Assembly (NCBI GenBank): GCA_021443065.1
Contig: JABUUR010000070.1
Span: 1 to 21,421, forward strand
Direction: 5' to 3'
Length of the DNA stretch: 21,421 nucleotides
Source: Fibrobacter sp.
GTDB lineage: Bacteria; Fibrobacterota; Fibrobacteria; Fibrobacterales; Fibrobacteraceae
Positions 1 through 7,158 of this stretch are shown here, piece after piece. Within the stretch, counting starts at the first letter, position 1. Every line of letters starts with the position of its first letter. The position numbers and the translations under genes were made by a program. A model generated the notes under the pieces. That model saw only the letters and a list, made by a program, of their open reading frames with translations, was not told the DNA's origin and did not search any database.

Positions 1-301
1 TAGAATCCGATTCGTAATCAGAGCCTTCACGGAACTTCACGCCCTTGTAAGCGTAGTTCAGGTTTTCCGCCATCCATGTCTGGGAGCCGATGGTCACCGT
101 CTTGTAGGTTTGGCCATCGCGGGCGTCCTCCAACGTTCCATAGGTCACGACGCCAGGAAATGAAGAACCCTTTTCATCGTCATCCTTTGCACTGGCACCT
201 TCGTCACCACAGGCGGTAAACATCATGGCACCTATCAAGAGGGCGGCCCCAAGGGCAAGGCGCTTACTGAACACTTTCTTTGAATTCACGGACGACTCCA
301 T
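1..301 (-). CDS. Fibrobacter paralogous-domain lipoprotein, 3' part beyond window
   Basis: This gene runs off the left edge, so only about 100 N-terminal residues are visible. They show a basic N-terminus, a hydrophobic stretch and a lipobox (FTAC, Cys at about residue 31), so the protein is probably a lipoprotein. After an acidic linker comes VTIGSQTWMAENLNY, the start of the 'Fibrobacter succinogenes major paralogous domain', a family greatly expanded in Fibrobacter and also found in Bacteroidetes, with no established function. The gene begins 11 bases after the stop of the upstream membrane-protein gene, so the two are probably co-transcribed. Start choice is open: the ATG at 299-301 has no clear ribosome site, whereas an in-frame GTG at 287-289 has GGAG six bases upstream. 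The domain call is confident; the role is unknown. Confidence 0.85.
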   Translation of the reverse strand, partial: MESSVNSKKVFSKRLALGAALLIGAMMFTACGDEGASAKDDDEKGSSFPGVVTYGTLEDARDGQTYKTVTIGSQTWMAENLNYAYKGVKFREGSDYESDS

Positions 302-312
302 AAATGAAAAAT

Positions 313-1230
313 CTAACATGCAATCTCTTCCACGCCCATAAGTTTCATGGCGGCCTTCCAAGTTTCCTTGTTTTCAAAGGCATCCCGTTTTCCTCCGCCA
401 TAGCGGGCATGGGCAAATTCTTCAAGCAGAGCCTCCCAACCTTCTAGGCGGCCCTCTTTCAAAAGTGATTCCAGGTTCACCTGCGCCACGGCCATATTGA
501 ACTTGCCCGCCGCATACATCTTACAAACCTGTTCCAACTCCAACAACCACTCTCGACTATCTGCCGTGGCGGCCCTGCGTTTTAACACAAGCATTCTCTC
601 GCGGAGTTCGCTTTCGGCGGCATCCCTTGCGGCGGCGGCAGCACGCGCCTTCGCCCTGCGCTTTATGCGCCACAGACCTGCGGCAACAACACAAAGCGCA
701 ACGACAGTACCCACAGCAAAAGGCAAAACACTTGCAGGCTCGTTCACACGGACAGGCACACTCTCGCTGCGCAAATCCAGAGCCTGCCCCATAGGCGTTG
801 GAATTTCAAACCTCATTACGGGAATATTCAAGTCGCCAGTATCCTGGGCCACGATCTTGTAGGTAAATGTAATGGAGGCCATTTCCTTGCCATCCTTTAC
901 CGCACGGGCCGATTCCTGGGAAACCCCCACCTGTTCCAAGCCCTTCGTCGCCACCGAACTTACAGGCACTACCAAAAGGGCACTGCCATTCACACTCCAA
1001 CTTACCGTCACCGGAAAGTCGAAAGTATCCCCCACGGTCACAGACAAAGGCAGCGGATTGCCATTCTCCCCCACAACGCCGGAGATAACAGAAATACCCA
1101 ACTGTTCCGCCGTGGGCATCTGGATTTCACTTGCACCGGTTAAACCAGAACTATCGGCTACAGCATCATCCAGAACAGCAACATTTTCGTCGGTCACATC
1201 AGTATTCAAATTCAAAGAATCTTTTTCCAT
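313..1230 (-). CDS. Single-pass membrane protein, BatD-like layout, unknown function
   Basis: A 305-residue protein. Residues 1-45 are acidic. Residues 60-165 look like a beta-rich Ig-type domain, one hydrophobic segment (about 168-188) follows, then a basic stretch (KRRAKAR) and a helical Ala/Glu/Arg-rich tail. The layout of beta domain, one membrane helix and helical cytoplasmic tail resembles BatD proteins of Bacteroides aerotolerance-type operons, but this is a topology-level likeness only. By the positive-inside rule the tail is cytoplasmic, which would put the N-terminal domain outside the inner membrane, yet no signal peptide is visible. The reading frame stays open 66 codons further upstream, but that part is translated REP palindromes, so the Met at 1230 was chosen. 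No ribosome site precedes it. The neighbouring lipoprotein gene follows 11 bases downstream. Confidence 0.7.
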   Translation of the reverse strand: MEKDSLNLNTDVTDENVAVLDDAVADSSGLTGASEIQMPTAEQLGISVISGVVGENGNPLPLSVTVGDTFDFPVTVSWSVNGSALLVVPVSSVATKGLEQVGVSQESARAVKDGKEMASITFTYKIVAQDTGDLNIPVMRFEIPTPMGQALDLRSESVPVRVNEPASVLPFAVGTVVALCVVAAGLWRIKRRAKARAAAAARDAAESELRERMLVLKRRAATADSREWLLELEQVCKMYAAGKFNMAVAQVNLESLLKEGRLEGWEALLEEFAHARYGGGKRDAFENKETWKAAMKLMGVEEIAC

Positions 1231-1237
1231 AGCTGTG

Positions 1238-1243
1238 AATATA
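1238..1243 (-). promoter_or_regulatory. Possible -10 element (TATATT) directly before a start codon
   Basis: On the minus strand TATATT lies seven bases before the ATG at 1230, and no Shine-Dalgarno sequence lies between. If it is a real -10 element, transcription would start at or next to the ATG and give a leaderless mRNA. No convincing -35 element is present. The same hexamer occurs upstream of other minus-strand genes here (3381, 4473, 17568). Confidence 0.25.
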
Positions 1244-1310
1244 CAAAAAGGCGAGAGTCGCGACAGCCGAGCTTGCTCAGGCTGGCATGACCGAGCCGCG
1301 GAGCCCGGGG

Positions 1311-1404
1311 GTGACAGCGTAAAACGTCTCTCTCTAACATGTCTTCCCGGCCACCGCGCCGGGATCTGCAAAAAAAAGGATCCCGGGTCAAGCCCGGGAT
1401 GACA
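1311..1404. repeat. 94-bp composite repeat, copy 1
   Basis: The composite unit holds a conserved leader (GTGACAGCGTAAAACGTCTC and a TCTCTAACATG tail), a first hairpin with arms around CCGG and GCCGGGAT, a short A-run, and a second hairpin ATCCCGGG/CCCGGGAT. The other four copies are at 1501, 7159, 7270 and 7380. Pairing of two different hairpins resembles BIME organisation. Confidence 0.85.
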
Positions 1405-1500
1405 TTCAAGCGGAGACCGGGATGACATTCAAGCGGAGCCCGGGATGACATGCAAAAGATCCCGGGGCAAGTCCGGGATGACAGTCAAACGGAGCCCGGG

Positions 1501-1594
1501 GTGACAGCGTAAAACGTCTCTCTCTAACATGTCTTCCCGGCCACTGCGCCGGGATCTGCAAAAAAAAGGATCCCGGGTCAGGCCCGGGATGACA
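1501..1594. repeat. 94-bp composite repeat, copy 2
   Basis: Nearly identical to the copy at 1311-1404 and starting exactly 190 bases later. It differs by a T for C between the first hairpin's arms and by a TCAGG rather than TCAAG loop in the second hairpin. Confidence 0.85.
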
Positions 1595-1905
1595 TTCAAG
1601 CAGAGCCCGGGATGACTGTGCAAAAGATCCCGGGTCAAGCCCGGGATGACAGTCAAACGGATCCCGGGATGACAGTCAAGCGGAGACCGGGATGACTGTG
1701 CAAAAGATCCCGGGTCAGGCCCGGGATGACATTCAAGCGGAGCCCGGGATGACAATGTAAAAGATCCCGGGGCAAGCCCGGGATGACAGTCAAACGGAGG
1801 CCGGGATCTGCAAAAAAAGGATCCCGGGTCAAGCCCGGGATGACAGTCAAACGGAGCCCGGGATGACAGTCAAACGGAGCCCGGGATGACAAGTACAGAA
1901 GCTTA

Positions 1906-3330
1906 TTAGGGGATGCCGATGGGCTTTACGTAGGCACCGTTGAGCAGCTGGCTCATCATCATCTGCAAAATATCCAGGAAGTAACTGGAGGGGCTGTTCT
2001 GCAGAACCTTGGCATTAAATCCATCGGTACAAGCATTCAGCCATGTGGGATTGGCAGCAATGCCGGTCAGGCACCAAGCGCCATACCAATGGTTTTGAAC
2101 GGTGGAGCCTACAATATCTTGACCCACAGCCAAGTTGGCAGAATAGTTGGTGTTCAACGCAGTAGAGTTGGGATCGCCAGCGGACCTAGCCACAATGAAA
2201 TTGTTCAAGGTATTCAACACCAAGGCAGGGTTTGCATCGACGGAGCCGTACCAGTAGTAGTCCCAGGCAATACGCCAGGGAATGCGGACAGATTCCTTGT
2301 TGAATGTCCAGTAGGTCCTGTCGGCAGAGCCGTTATCGGGGTTGACGGGAAGCCCAAGACCATTGCTCCAGTCGGGGAACACGCCCGTGCCAGCAGCCTG
2401 GACATTGATCATGTAGGCATACATGTTGTTCAAGACCGTCGTCCAGTCGTGGCTCTTGTCAACCAGGGCGAACAAACGCAAGGCCACCGGCGAGAAGTAA
2501 CTCAAGTTATACGCCGGATCACCCATGGTCCACATTTCGGTATCGCCGGAATACAGCAGGAAATTGCTCTTGTTGACCTCCTTGTCCCAAATAGCCCCGA
2601 CGATGGTAAGGGCGTCTGCCAAATAAGCCTGGGAAAGGGCTGCGTTACCCTCCGACGACATCTTGTAAGAGGCCAGGATCAAGGCCGTTGCAATATCCAG
2701 GTCGGCATCCGTTGCACTGGAGTTGTCCACTTCTTCGTAATGGAAACTCTTGGTAATCCAAGGCGTGAGTTTCAAGTTATGATAGGCACGGAAGGCCCTG
2801 GAATAGTTCCACAGACGGTTGAAGGTATCGAAATCCCCTGCGAAGTAAGAAATCAACATGCCATAGCCGGTACCTTCGGAAACAGAGCAGCCGCGGAACT
2901 TCATTGTCGTAACCGTAGTTTCGGACACAGAACACTTGGGCCCGTAGAAGGAGTTAGAAGCCTGGACAGACCACTTTACGCGTCCCGTGGGCAAGAAAGA
3001 GGAATTAAGGAAAACACCCTCATAGAATTCCGGAACAATGGCGGCGTAGTACACCGATTCATCTTCGATAGTCACGAAATGACCGGCTTTCCAGCTGACG
3101 TACATGTTGGCAGGGTAAAGGATGTTGGCCCCGGTACCCAAAGCCGGAGTAACCGTCGGAGTATAAACAGGATCAGGAACAACCGGATTGCTGTTCACGG
3201 GATCCGGATTGATACCCTGGTTAGGATCGGAGGGGGGATTTACCGGATCAGAAGAAGTACCGTTGTCGCAGGCGGTCAAGCCAATCACGGCACCCAGCAT
3301 TACTGGAGCTAAAAATTTATAGAACTGCAT
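1906..3330 (-). CDS. GH8 glycoside hydrolase lipoprotein
   Basis: A 474-residue GH8-family enzyme, which hydrolyses beta-1,4 glycans (cellulose, xylan or mixed-linkage glucan) by inversion. The N-terminus is a lipoprotein signal with lipobox LTAC (Cys21), then an Asp/Pro/Asn-rich linker (about 24-60). The catalytic domain shows the GH8 signature SEGTGYGM (151-158; Glu152 the expected general acid), TDADLDIA (207-214), and VRIPWRIAWDYYWYG (348-362). At the position of the usual general-base Asp of the DAxR motif this protein has Glu346. The ribosome site AGAGG lies five bases before the ATG, and the gene ends with tandem TAA codons. It lies downstream of the beta-sandwich gene but is separated from it by a terminator, so it probably has its own promoter. 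Exact substrate cannot be told. Confidence 0.9.
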   Translation of the reverse strand: MQFYKFLAPVMLGAVIGLTACDNGTSSDPVNPPSDPNQGINPDPVNSNPVVPDPVYTPTVTPALGTGANILYPANMYVSWKAGHFVTIEDESVYYAAIVPEFYEGVFLNSSFLPTGRVKWSVQASNSFYGPKCSVSETTVTTMKFRGCSVSEGTGYGMLISYFAGDFDTFNRLWNYSRAFRAYHNLKLTPWITKSFHYEEVDNSSATDADLDIATALILASYKMSSEGNAALSQAYLADALTIVGAIWDKEVNKSNFLLYSGDTEMWTMGDPAYNLSYFSPVALRLFALVDKSHDWTTVLNNMYAYMINVQAAGTGVFPDWSNGLGLPVNPDNGSADRTYWTFNKESVRIPWRIAWDYYWYGSVDANPALVLNTLNNFIVARSAGDPNSTALNTNYSANLAVGQDIVGSTVQNHWYGAWCLTGIAANPTWLNACTDGFNAKVLQNSPSSYFLDILQMMMSQLLNGAYVKPIGIP

Positions 3331-3380
3331 AATAGCCTCTTTTTATATGGCTTTTTAATGGCCTTTTTTAATCTGGTGTA

Positions 3381-3386
3381 AATATA
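3381..3386 (-). promoter_or_regulatory. Possible -10 element for the GH8 gene
   Basis: The minus strand carries TATATT about 50 bases before the GH8 start, inside an AT-rich stretch. No good -35 hexamer is found at normal spacing, so support is weak. The same 124-bp gap holds two similar A/T-flanked GGCC-type words between 3340 and 3367 whose role is not apparent. Confidence 0.25.
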
Positions 3387-3454
3387 TATTCAATTTATTT
3401 ATTTGGGCGGGCAAAGAGTAAAAATAAGGTTTTTTGTGTAATCTACATCATAAA

Positions 3455-3487
3455 GAAATGGGCTGTGGTCAAACCACAACCCATTTC
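3455..3487 (-). terminator. Hairpin terminator of the beta-sandwich protein gene
   Basis: Arms at 3455-3468 and 3474-3487 form a 14-bp stem with a five-base loop. In the minus-strand transcript every pair forms, one of them a G-U wobble; in the plus-strand transcript that position would be a C-A mismatch, so the hairpin favours minus-strand use. It starts 20 bases after the stop of the upstream gene, and only a short U run follows. Confidence 0.65.
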
Positions 3488-3507
3488 AAAGTTTGCTAGA
3501 AACTGGA

Positions 3508-4422
3508 TTACTTCAGGATGATCTTCTGAGAAAGACCGGCGGCGCGAACCATGTACACACCGGACTGAACCTTGGAGAGGTCCATGGACTTTACAGAGGA
3601 AGCGGTCATGACAACCTGGCCCTGGAGGTTAACGATTTCGGCAGAGGCAACGGTCTTGCCGAAGGAAAGGGTACGGCCGGAGAGCTGAGCCTTGAGAGAA
3701 GACTGGGCTGCGGATGCACCGATTGCTGAACCAGTTTCCCTGCAGCCGCCACCGTATGCACCGATGGACTGGATGTTGAACTGGTAAGAACCCGGAGCAG
3801 CCTGAATCTTGAACTTGATGGAGACGAGCTTTGCAGCGGCCTCTTCGCCAGTGATCTTACCCTTGCCCCAGCCAGCCTGCTTGAATGCGGACCAGGCAAA
3901 TTCCTTGGTCGTAGCATTCGAAGCAGCCTTGGGACCAGATGCAGCCGGGTTGTCGTAACCGATGGCATCATCTTCGGCATCGCCGAGGCCCAGTTCGATA
4001 GACGGCGCAGCATCGGTGGTGTAGGTAATGCAAATACCGCCCATGCCAGTAGCATCGACAGCAGCCGGAGTGCCAGATTCATCTTCGCCACCGATGTTGA
4101 AACCGATACCGACGAAGGGGTTGTAGGTCAAGGTACCCTTGCCCAAGACTGCAGTACCGCAGACACCACCGCAGTAGTCGATGATGGGATCAAGAGCGTC
4201 CTCGGCATAGGGGTTGCCCTTTTCAACGGGCCAGGTGACGGAGGAAGCACCACCATCGTTGGCGTCGTTGTAGTCGAACCAGTAACCTGCAGTCTCGGTG
4301 CCAACGTCGAGTTCGGTGTTGATCTGGTAGACAGATTCATTGCCGTACCAAGTTTCAAAACCGAAAGACATAGAAGCAGCAGCAAGGACTGCTGCAGATG
4401 CGGAAATAATCTTCTTGTTCAT
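3508..4422 (-). CDS. Secreted beta-sandwich (CBM-like) protein with T9SS-type tail
   Basis: A 304-residue protein starting at the Met at 4422; an in-frame Met 33 bases upstream is less likely because the chosen one has a GAGAG ribosome site and opens directly with a signal peptide (1-21, ending at SFGF). Residues 22-227 read as a beta-sandwich with carbohydrate-binding-module features of the CBM11/CIA30 kind: GGICITYTTD, YDNPAASGP, then a WSAFKQAGW stretch and a final FNIQSIGAYGGGC. No catalytic residues are recognisable. Residues 243-304 look like a T9SS C-terminal sorting domain (EIVNLQGQVV, SGVYMVRAAG, ending KIILK), so export to the cell surface or medium is expected. It is probably a non-catalytic polysaccharide-binding protein; the family assignment is tentative, the secretion call firmer. 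Confidence 0.75.
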   Translation of the reverse strand: MNKKIISASAAVLAAASMSFGFETWYGNESVYQINTELDVGTETAGYWFDYNDANDGGASSVTWPVEKGNPYAEDALDPIIDYCGGVCGTAVLGKGTLTYNPFVGIGFNIGGEDESGTPAAVDATGMGGICITYTTDAAPSIELGLGDAEDDAIGYDNPAASGPKAASNATTKEFAWSAFKQAGWGKGKITGEEAAAKLVSIKFKIQAAPGSYQFNIQSIGAYGGGCRETGSAIGASAAQSSLKAQLSGRTLSFGKTVASAEIVNLQGQVVMTASSVKSMDLSKVQSGVYMVRAAGLSQKIILK

Positions 4423-4472
4423 TTTATCTCTCTCTTGTTTATGTGATTGCCCCATAGGGCTGTTTGGGGTCT

Positions 4473-4478
4473 AATATA
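4473..4478 (-). promoter_or_regulatory. Possible -10 element for the beta-sandwich protein gene
   Basis: TATATT on the minus strand about 51 bases before the start codon at 4422. An A-run lies just upstream of it on that strand. No clear -35 hexamer. Confidence 0.3.
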
Positions 4479-4558
4479 AGTTTTTTTTTCGTGGCTCGTA
4501 CACGAAAATCTTTTTATTTTTTTCTATCGGCAAATCGTTAAGCAAACAACGCATAAAT

Positions 4559-4582
4559 AATCAAAATTTCAAAGTTTTGATT
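4559..4582. promoter_or_regulatory. Inverted repeat, possible operator
   Basis: Perfect 8-bp arms AATCAAAA and TTTTGATT separated by eight bases. It sits roughly 140 bases upstream of one gene and 250 of the other, with no T-run that would make it a terminator. A regulator site is a guess. Confidence 0.3.
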
Positions 4583-4675
4583 ACAAAAATTTACACAAAA
4601 CAAGCTTACCGGTACGTTTTTGCCCATTTTTAAAGTTAACCATGTCACACCTGACAGTTACGAAACTTTTTTATT

Positions 4676-4703
4676 ACTCACTTCATGAGTTACATACATG
4701 TAA
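4676..4703. promoter_or_regulatory. Overlapping small inverted repeats, possible operator
   Basis: ACTCA/TGAGT (five-base spacer) runs directly into TTACA/TGTAA (four-base spacer), sharing one base. Position is about 130 bases before the GH5 start. No known binding motif is recognised. Confidence 0.25.
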
Positions 4704-4769
4704 ATGATATTATTTTTACGTGGTGATTGATTGTGGTGTACTCAACGGTAAACACGAATAGAAAAGGGG

Positions 4770-4799
4770 TTAACTCCTATTCTGTCAAGGTTTTAATAT
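4770..4799 (+). promoter_or_regulatory. Possible promoter of the T9SS-tailed GH5 gene
   Basis: TTAACT (4770-4775) and TAATAT (4794-4799) are separated by 18 bases and lie about 31 bases before the start codon. Each matches the bacterial sigma-70 consensus at four of six positions, so this is only suggestive. Confidence 0.3.
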
Positions 4800-4830
4800 T
4801 TTAGAGTTTAAAACATAAGTAGGTAAAACT

Positions 4831-7023
4831 ATGAAGATAAAAAAATTGCTCCCCTGCCTGCTGGCCTTCGCCGCTATCCCGGCGTTTGCAGACGCATCTA
4901 CTGCAATTCCCAAGAAAGCGGGCCCCGTAAGTTACTACGGTGCTCTGCACACCAGTGGCGGAAAGATTATCGGTGCCAAGAACAACAAAGAGGCCATGCT
5001 TCGCGGCGTAAGCCTTTTCTGGTCCGATGCCACCGGCTTGCCCTACTACAACAAGAACGTCATCGAATGGACCGTAGACAATTTCAAGATCGACGTGTTC
5101 CGTTTCGCCATGGGCATTACCTACTACAACTCCCAGGGTAGCGCCACGGAACCCTTGGACCAGGCATACGCGTACGCCACCGCCCCCACAGGCTACATGA
5201 ACTACATTGACCTGATGGTGGAGGCCGCCATCGAAAACGACGTCTACATCATCCTCGACTGGCACAGCCACCGCGCCGACGCCGAACAAGCCATCGCCAA
5301 GGAATTCTTCAAGACAGTCGCCGCAAAATACGCCAAGGTCCCCAACGTAATCTTCGAGATTTTCAACGAACCTGTCAACCAGGGCTGGAGCACCATCCAG
5401 GGCTACGCAAACGCGGTAATTCCCGGCATTCGAGCAAGTACCGAAAATCTTGTTCTCGTGGGCACCCCCAGCTGGTCCCAGATGACCCAGTATGGCGGAG
5501 TCAGCGGAACCAACGTGGGCTATGTTCTCCACTTTTACGCAGGCTCCCATTCTGCGGGCCAGTACGGCGGACGAGCCACCCAGGCAAAGTCCTCGGGCAA
5601 CGCCGTGTTCATTACCGAATGGGGCACCACCAATGCCGACGGTGCCGGTTCCCCCCAATCGGGTTCAACCCAGGAATGGCTCACCTTCATGGACAACAAC
5701 AACATCAGCAACTGCAACTGGAGCCTTCGCCAAGTCAATTCCGCTTACAACGACAAGTCCGAGACTTCTGCAATCTTTGACGGTTCTACCGAACTTACCA
5801 CAAAGACCTTGCTGAACAACGCCACCTTGAGCACCTCCGGAAAAATGGTTGTGGACTACCTCAAGAAAAACGCCCAGGACTGGACCTCCAAGCTGGTCGA
5901 AGGCAAGAACACCGGTGCCTGCGCATTCAAGGCAAAGACCGCAAAGGTGACCGACGGTATTATCAACAACGCCATCGTGGCAGGTTGTTCCTACACTTCC
6001 AGCAACGAAAAGGTGGCCGTGGTATCCGGTAACGACATTATCATCAACGGCGACGGAATTGCCATATTTACAGGCAACGACGGTTCCGAATCCGTGGTGA
6101 CAATTTCGCCGGTACCTGACCAGACCATCACCGGTTTCTATGACTTGACTTGCAGTTACTCGGGCACCTGTTCCATGGGTAGAACCCTCAACTTCGAAGG
6201 AACAGGCACCGCCAAGCAGTGGCCCCTGACCGTAGACACCAAGACCATCGAAGGCAGCACTTACTCACTGACATCCTTGAACCCGGACATTGTGGCCGTC
6301 AAGAGAGCCACCTGCAATAACTCGGCCTGCTCCAGCACCATGAAGGGCAAGCAGGTGACCATGTACGAGTTCAAGTCCTTCGGTACGGCAAAGATCGTGG
6401 CCACCGCCCCGGTGGTTGCAGGCTACAAGCCCATGAACGATACCATTACCGTTACCTACAAGAAGGGCTCCAACAAGATGACAAACAACTTTAAAAACAC
6501 CAAGTTGGCCTTTGGCGAAAGCGCACCGAAGTTGATGCCGGACACCACCATGTACCACACTCCGGTGACCTACACCTACAATGGCCAGCCCACCACCCCG
6601 TACGCCACAAAGCAGGGCAACGCCCTGGTGGCCGGCAACCAGAATGCAGTTCTTCGCATTGTGGCCAACGCCGACGAAACCGAATTCTACATCCCGTTCC
6701 AGTATGCCATTACGGTGGTCATTGGCGATAGTGCAAGCGCTGTCAACCTGGCAGAATACAACACCTCCAAGATCAACAGCGTAAGCGCAAACCTGCCCAT
6801 CCATGCGGCAATCAACAACAATACCTTGGACATTGCTTGCAAACAGGCTGGCAACATAGAGGTCAGCATTCTGTCCGTCAACGGCCAGAAGGTAATGAAC
6901 AGGACGGTCGTGGGAGACTACGCAAGTTTCTCCCTGAACCGCATTCCCAACGGTTCTTACCTGATTGTGGTAAAGCAGGATGCACGCCAGTTGACCCTCA
7001 AGTGGAACAAGACAGACAAGTAA
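4831..7023 (+). CDS. GH5 endoglucanase (probably subfamily 2) with Ig-like region and T9SS-type tail
   Basis: A 730-residue secreted enzyme that should cleave beta-1,4-glucan by retention. Residues 1-20 are a signal peptide (ending AFA). The GH5 domain spans about 33-350: RGVSLFWSD (58-66), Arg91, DWHSH (143-147), IFEIFNEP with acid/base Glu180, HFYA (234-237), ITEWG with nucleophile Glu263, and Trp297. The RGVSLFWS and FRFAMGI words point to subfamily 2. Residues 355-640 are Ser/Thr/Asn-rich with Cys pairs and look like Ig-type modules; no named binding module is recognised. Residues 645-730 resemble a T9SS sorting domain (SILSVNGQKV, IPNGSYLIVV). An AGG ribosome site lies seven bases before the ATG. 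It is divergent from the other T9SS-tailed gene and is followed by a strong terminator. Confidence 0.92.
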   Translation: MKIKKLLPCLLAFAAIPAFADASTAIPKKAGPVSYYGALHTSGGKIIGAKNNKEAMLRGVSLFWSDATGLPYYNKNVIEWTVDNFKIDVFRFAMGITYYNSQGSATEPLDQAYAYATAPTGYMNYIDLMVEAAIENDVYIILDWHSHRADAEQAIAKEFFKTVAAKYAKVPNVIFEIFNEPVNQGWSTIQGYANAVIPGIRASTENLVLVGTPSWSQMTQYGGVSGTNVGYVLHFYAGSHSAGQYGGRATQAKSSGNAVFITEWGTTNADGAGSPQSGSTQEWLTFMDNNNISNCNWSLRQVNSAYNDKSETSAIFDGSTELTTKTLLNNATLSTSGKMVVDYLKKNAQDWTSKLVEGKNTGACAFKAKTAKVTDGIINNAIVAGCSYTSSNEKVAVVSGNDIIINGDGIAIFTGNDGSESVVTISPVPDQTITGFYDLTCSYSGTCSMGRTLNFEGTGTAKQWPLTVDTKTIEGSTYSLTSLNPDIVAVKRATCNNSACSSTMKGKQVTMYEFKSFGTAKIVATAPVVAGYKPMNDTITVTYKKGSNKMTNNFKNTKLAFGESAPKLMPDTTMYHTPVTYTYNGQPTTPYATKQGNALVAGNQNAVLRIVANADETEFYIPFQYAITVVIGDSASAVNLAEYNTSKINSVSANLPIHAAINNNTLDIACKQAGNIEVSILSVNGQKVMNRTVVGDYASFSLNRIPNGSYLIVVKQDARQLTLKWNKTDK

Positions 7024-7031
7024 TTTGTTAA

Positions 7032-7056
7032 GATGCGGGGTGGCTGTGCCCCCCCC
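7032..7056 (+). other. GC hairpin and C-run after the GH5 stop
   Basis: Just past the stop codon a GGGG word can pair with an eight-C run (7049-7056), the inner pairs being GGC/GCC around TGT. It precedes the canonical terminator and may help form a 3' structure. The C-run is also a likely length-variable tract. Confidence 0.35.
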
Positions 7057-7071
7057 ACACACGTACGAATG

Positions 7072-7104
7072 AAAAACCCCCGCCCTTGGGCGGGGTTTTC
7101 TTTT
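7072..7104 (+). terminator. Intrinsic terminator of the GH5 gene
   Basis: CCCCGCCC (7078-7085) pairs perfectly with GGGCGGGG (7088-7095) and is followed by TTTTCTTTT, with a matching A-run before it. This is a textbook Rho-independent terminator about 50 bases after the stop codon, and the flanking A and T runs could also make it work in reverse. Confidence 0.92.
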
Positions 7105-7158
7105 GTTAAAGGGAATCTGGGATGATGTCTTTTATGAAGCCTACCGCTGCGCTCCAAG

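Larger units (their letters stand above)
1301..1893. repeat. REP-like palindrome array 1
   Basis: This roughly 590-bp non-coding stretch separates the GH8 gene's 3' end from the start of the BatD-like gene. It is built from variants of a GC-rich hairpin, ATCCCGGG / TCAAG / CCCGGGAT, usually followed by GACA, plus half-units carrying only the right arm. A typical hairpin is at 1380-1400. Loops vary between TCAAG, TCAGG and GGCAA or similar. Half-units are joined by short spacers such as GTCAAACGGAG, giving 23-base tandem steps near 1840-1890. Two copies of a longer 94-bp composite lie inside. The frames read as proteins rich in HPGL and IPGLTRD, which are artefacts of the palindromes. Such elements are known in other bacteria as REP/BIME families that affect mRNA ends; a role here is inference. 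Confidence 0.9.
4423..4830. other. AT-rich divergent regulatory region
   Basis: These 408 bases separate two divergently transcribed genes for secreted polysaccharide-active proteins. No gene was found. The region holds a minus-strand -10 candidate (4473-4478), an 8-bp inverted repeat AATCAAAA/TTTTGATT (4559-4582), two overlapping small inverted repeats (ACTCA/TGAGT at 4676-4690 and TTACA/TGTAA at 4690-4703), and two GTTAAC words (4635 and 4769). It is long enough for regulator binding, but no known operator is recognised. Confidence 0.5.

Noticed and set aside
1231..1428. N-terminal extension of the BatD-like protein to position 1428
   Set aside because: The extra 66 residues are read from REP repeats and contain no plausible signal peptide or domain.
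1212..1892. Minus-strand open frames of 79-108 residues with HPGL/IPGLTRD words
   Set aside because: They are translations of the palindromic REP array, lack ribosome sites, and repeat the same words in several frames.
1301..1893. CRISPR array
   Set aside because: Repeat units vary, spacers are not unique or of uniform length, repeats are strong GC palindromes, and no cas gene is nearby.
2089..3312. Plus-strand open frame of 407 residues opposite the GH8 gene
   Set aside because: The opposite strand encodes a clear GH8 enzyme with family motifs; this frame has none and no export signal or ribosome site.
4423..4455. Eleven-residue upstream extension of the T9SS-tailed beta-sandwich protein
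   Set aside because: The extension is charged and would bury the signal peptide; the internal Met has a good ribosome site.
4801..5658. Minus-strand open frame of 285 residues opposite the T9SS-tailed GH5
   Set aside because: Overlaps the GH5 catalytic domain and the start region; no independent support.
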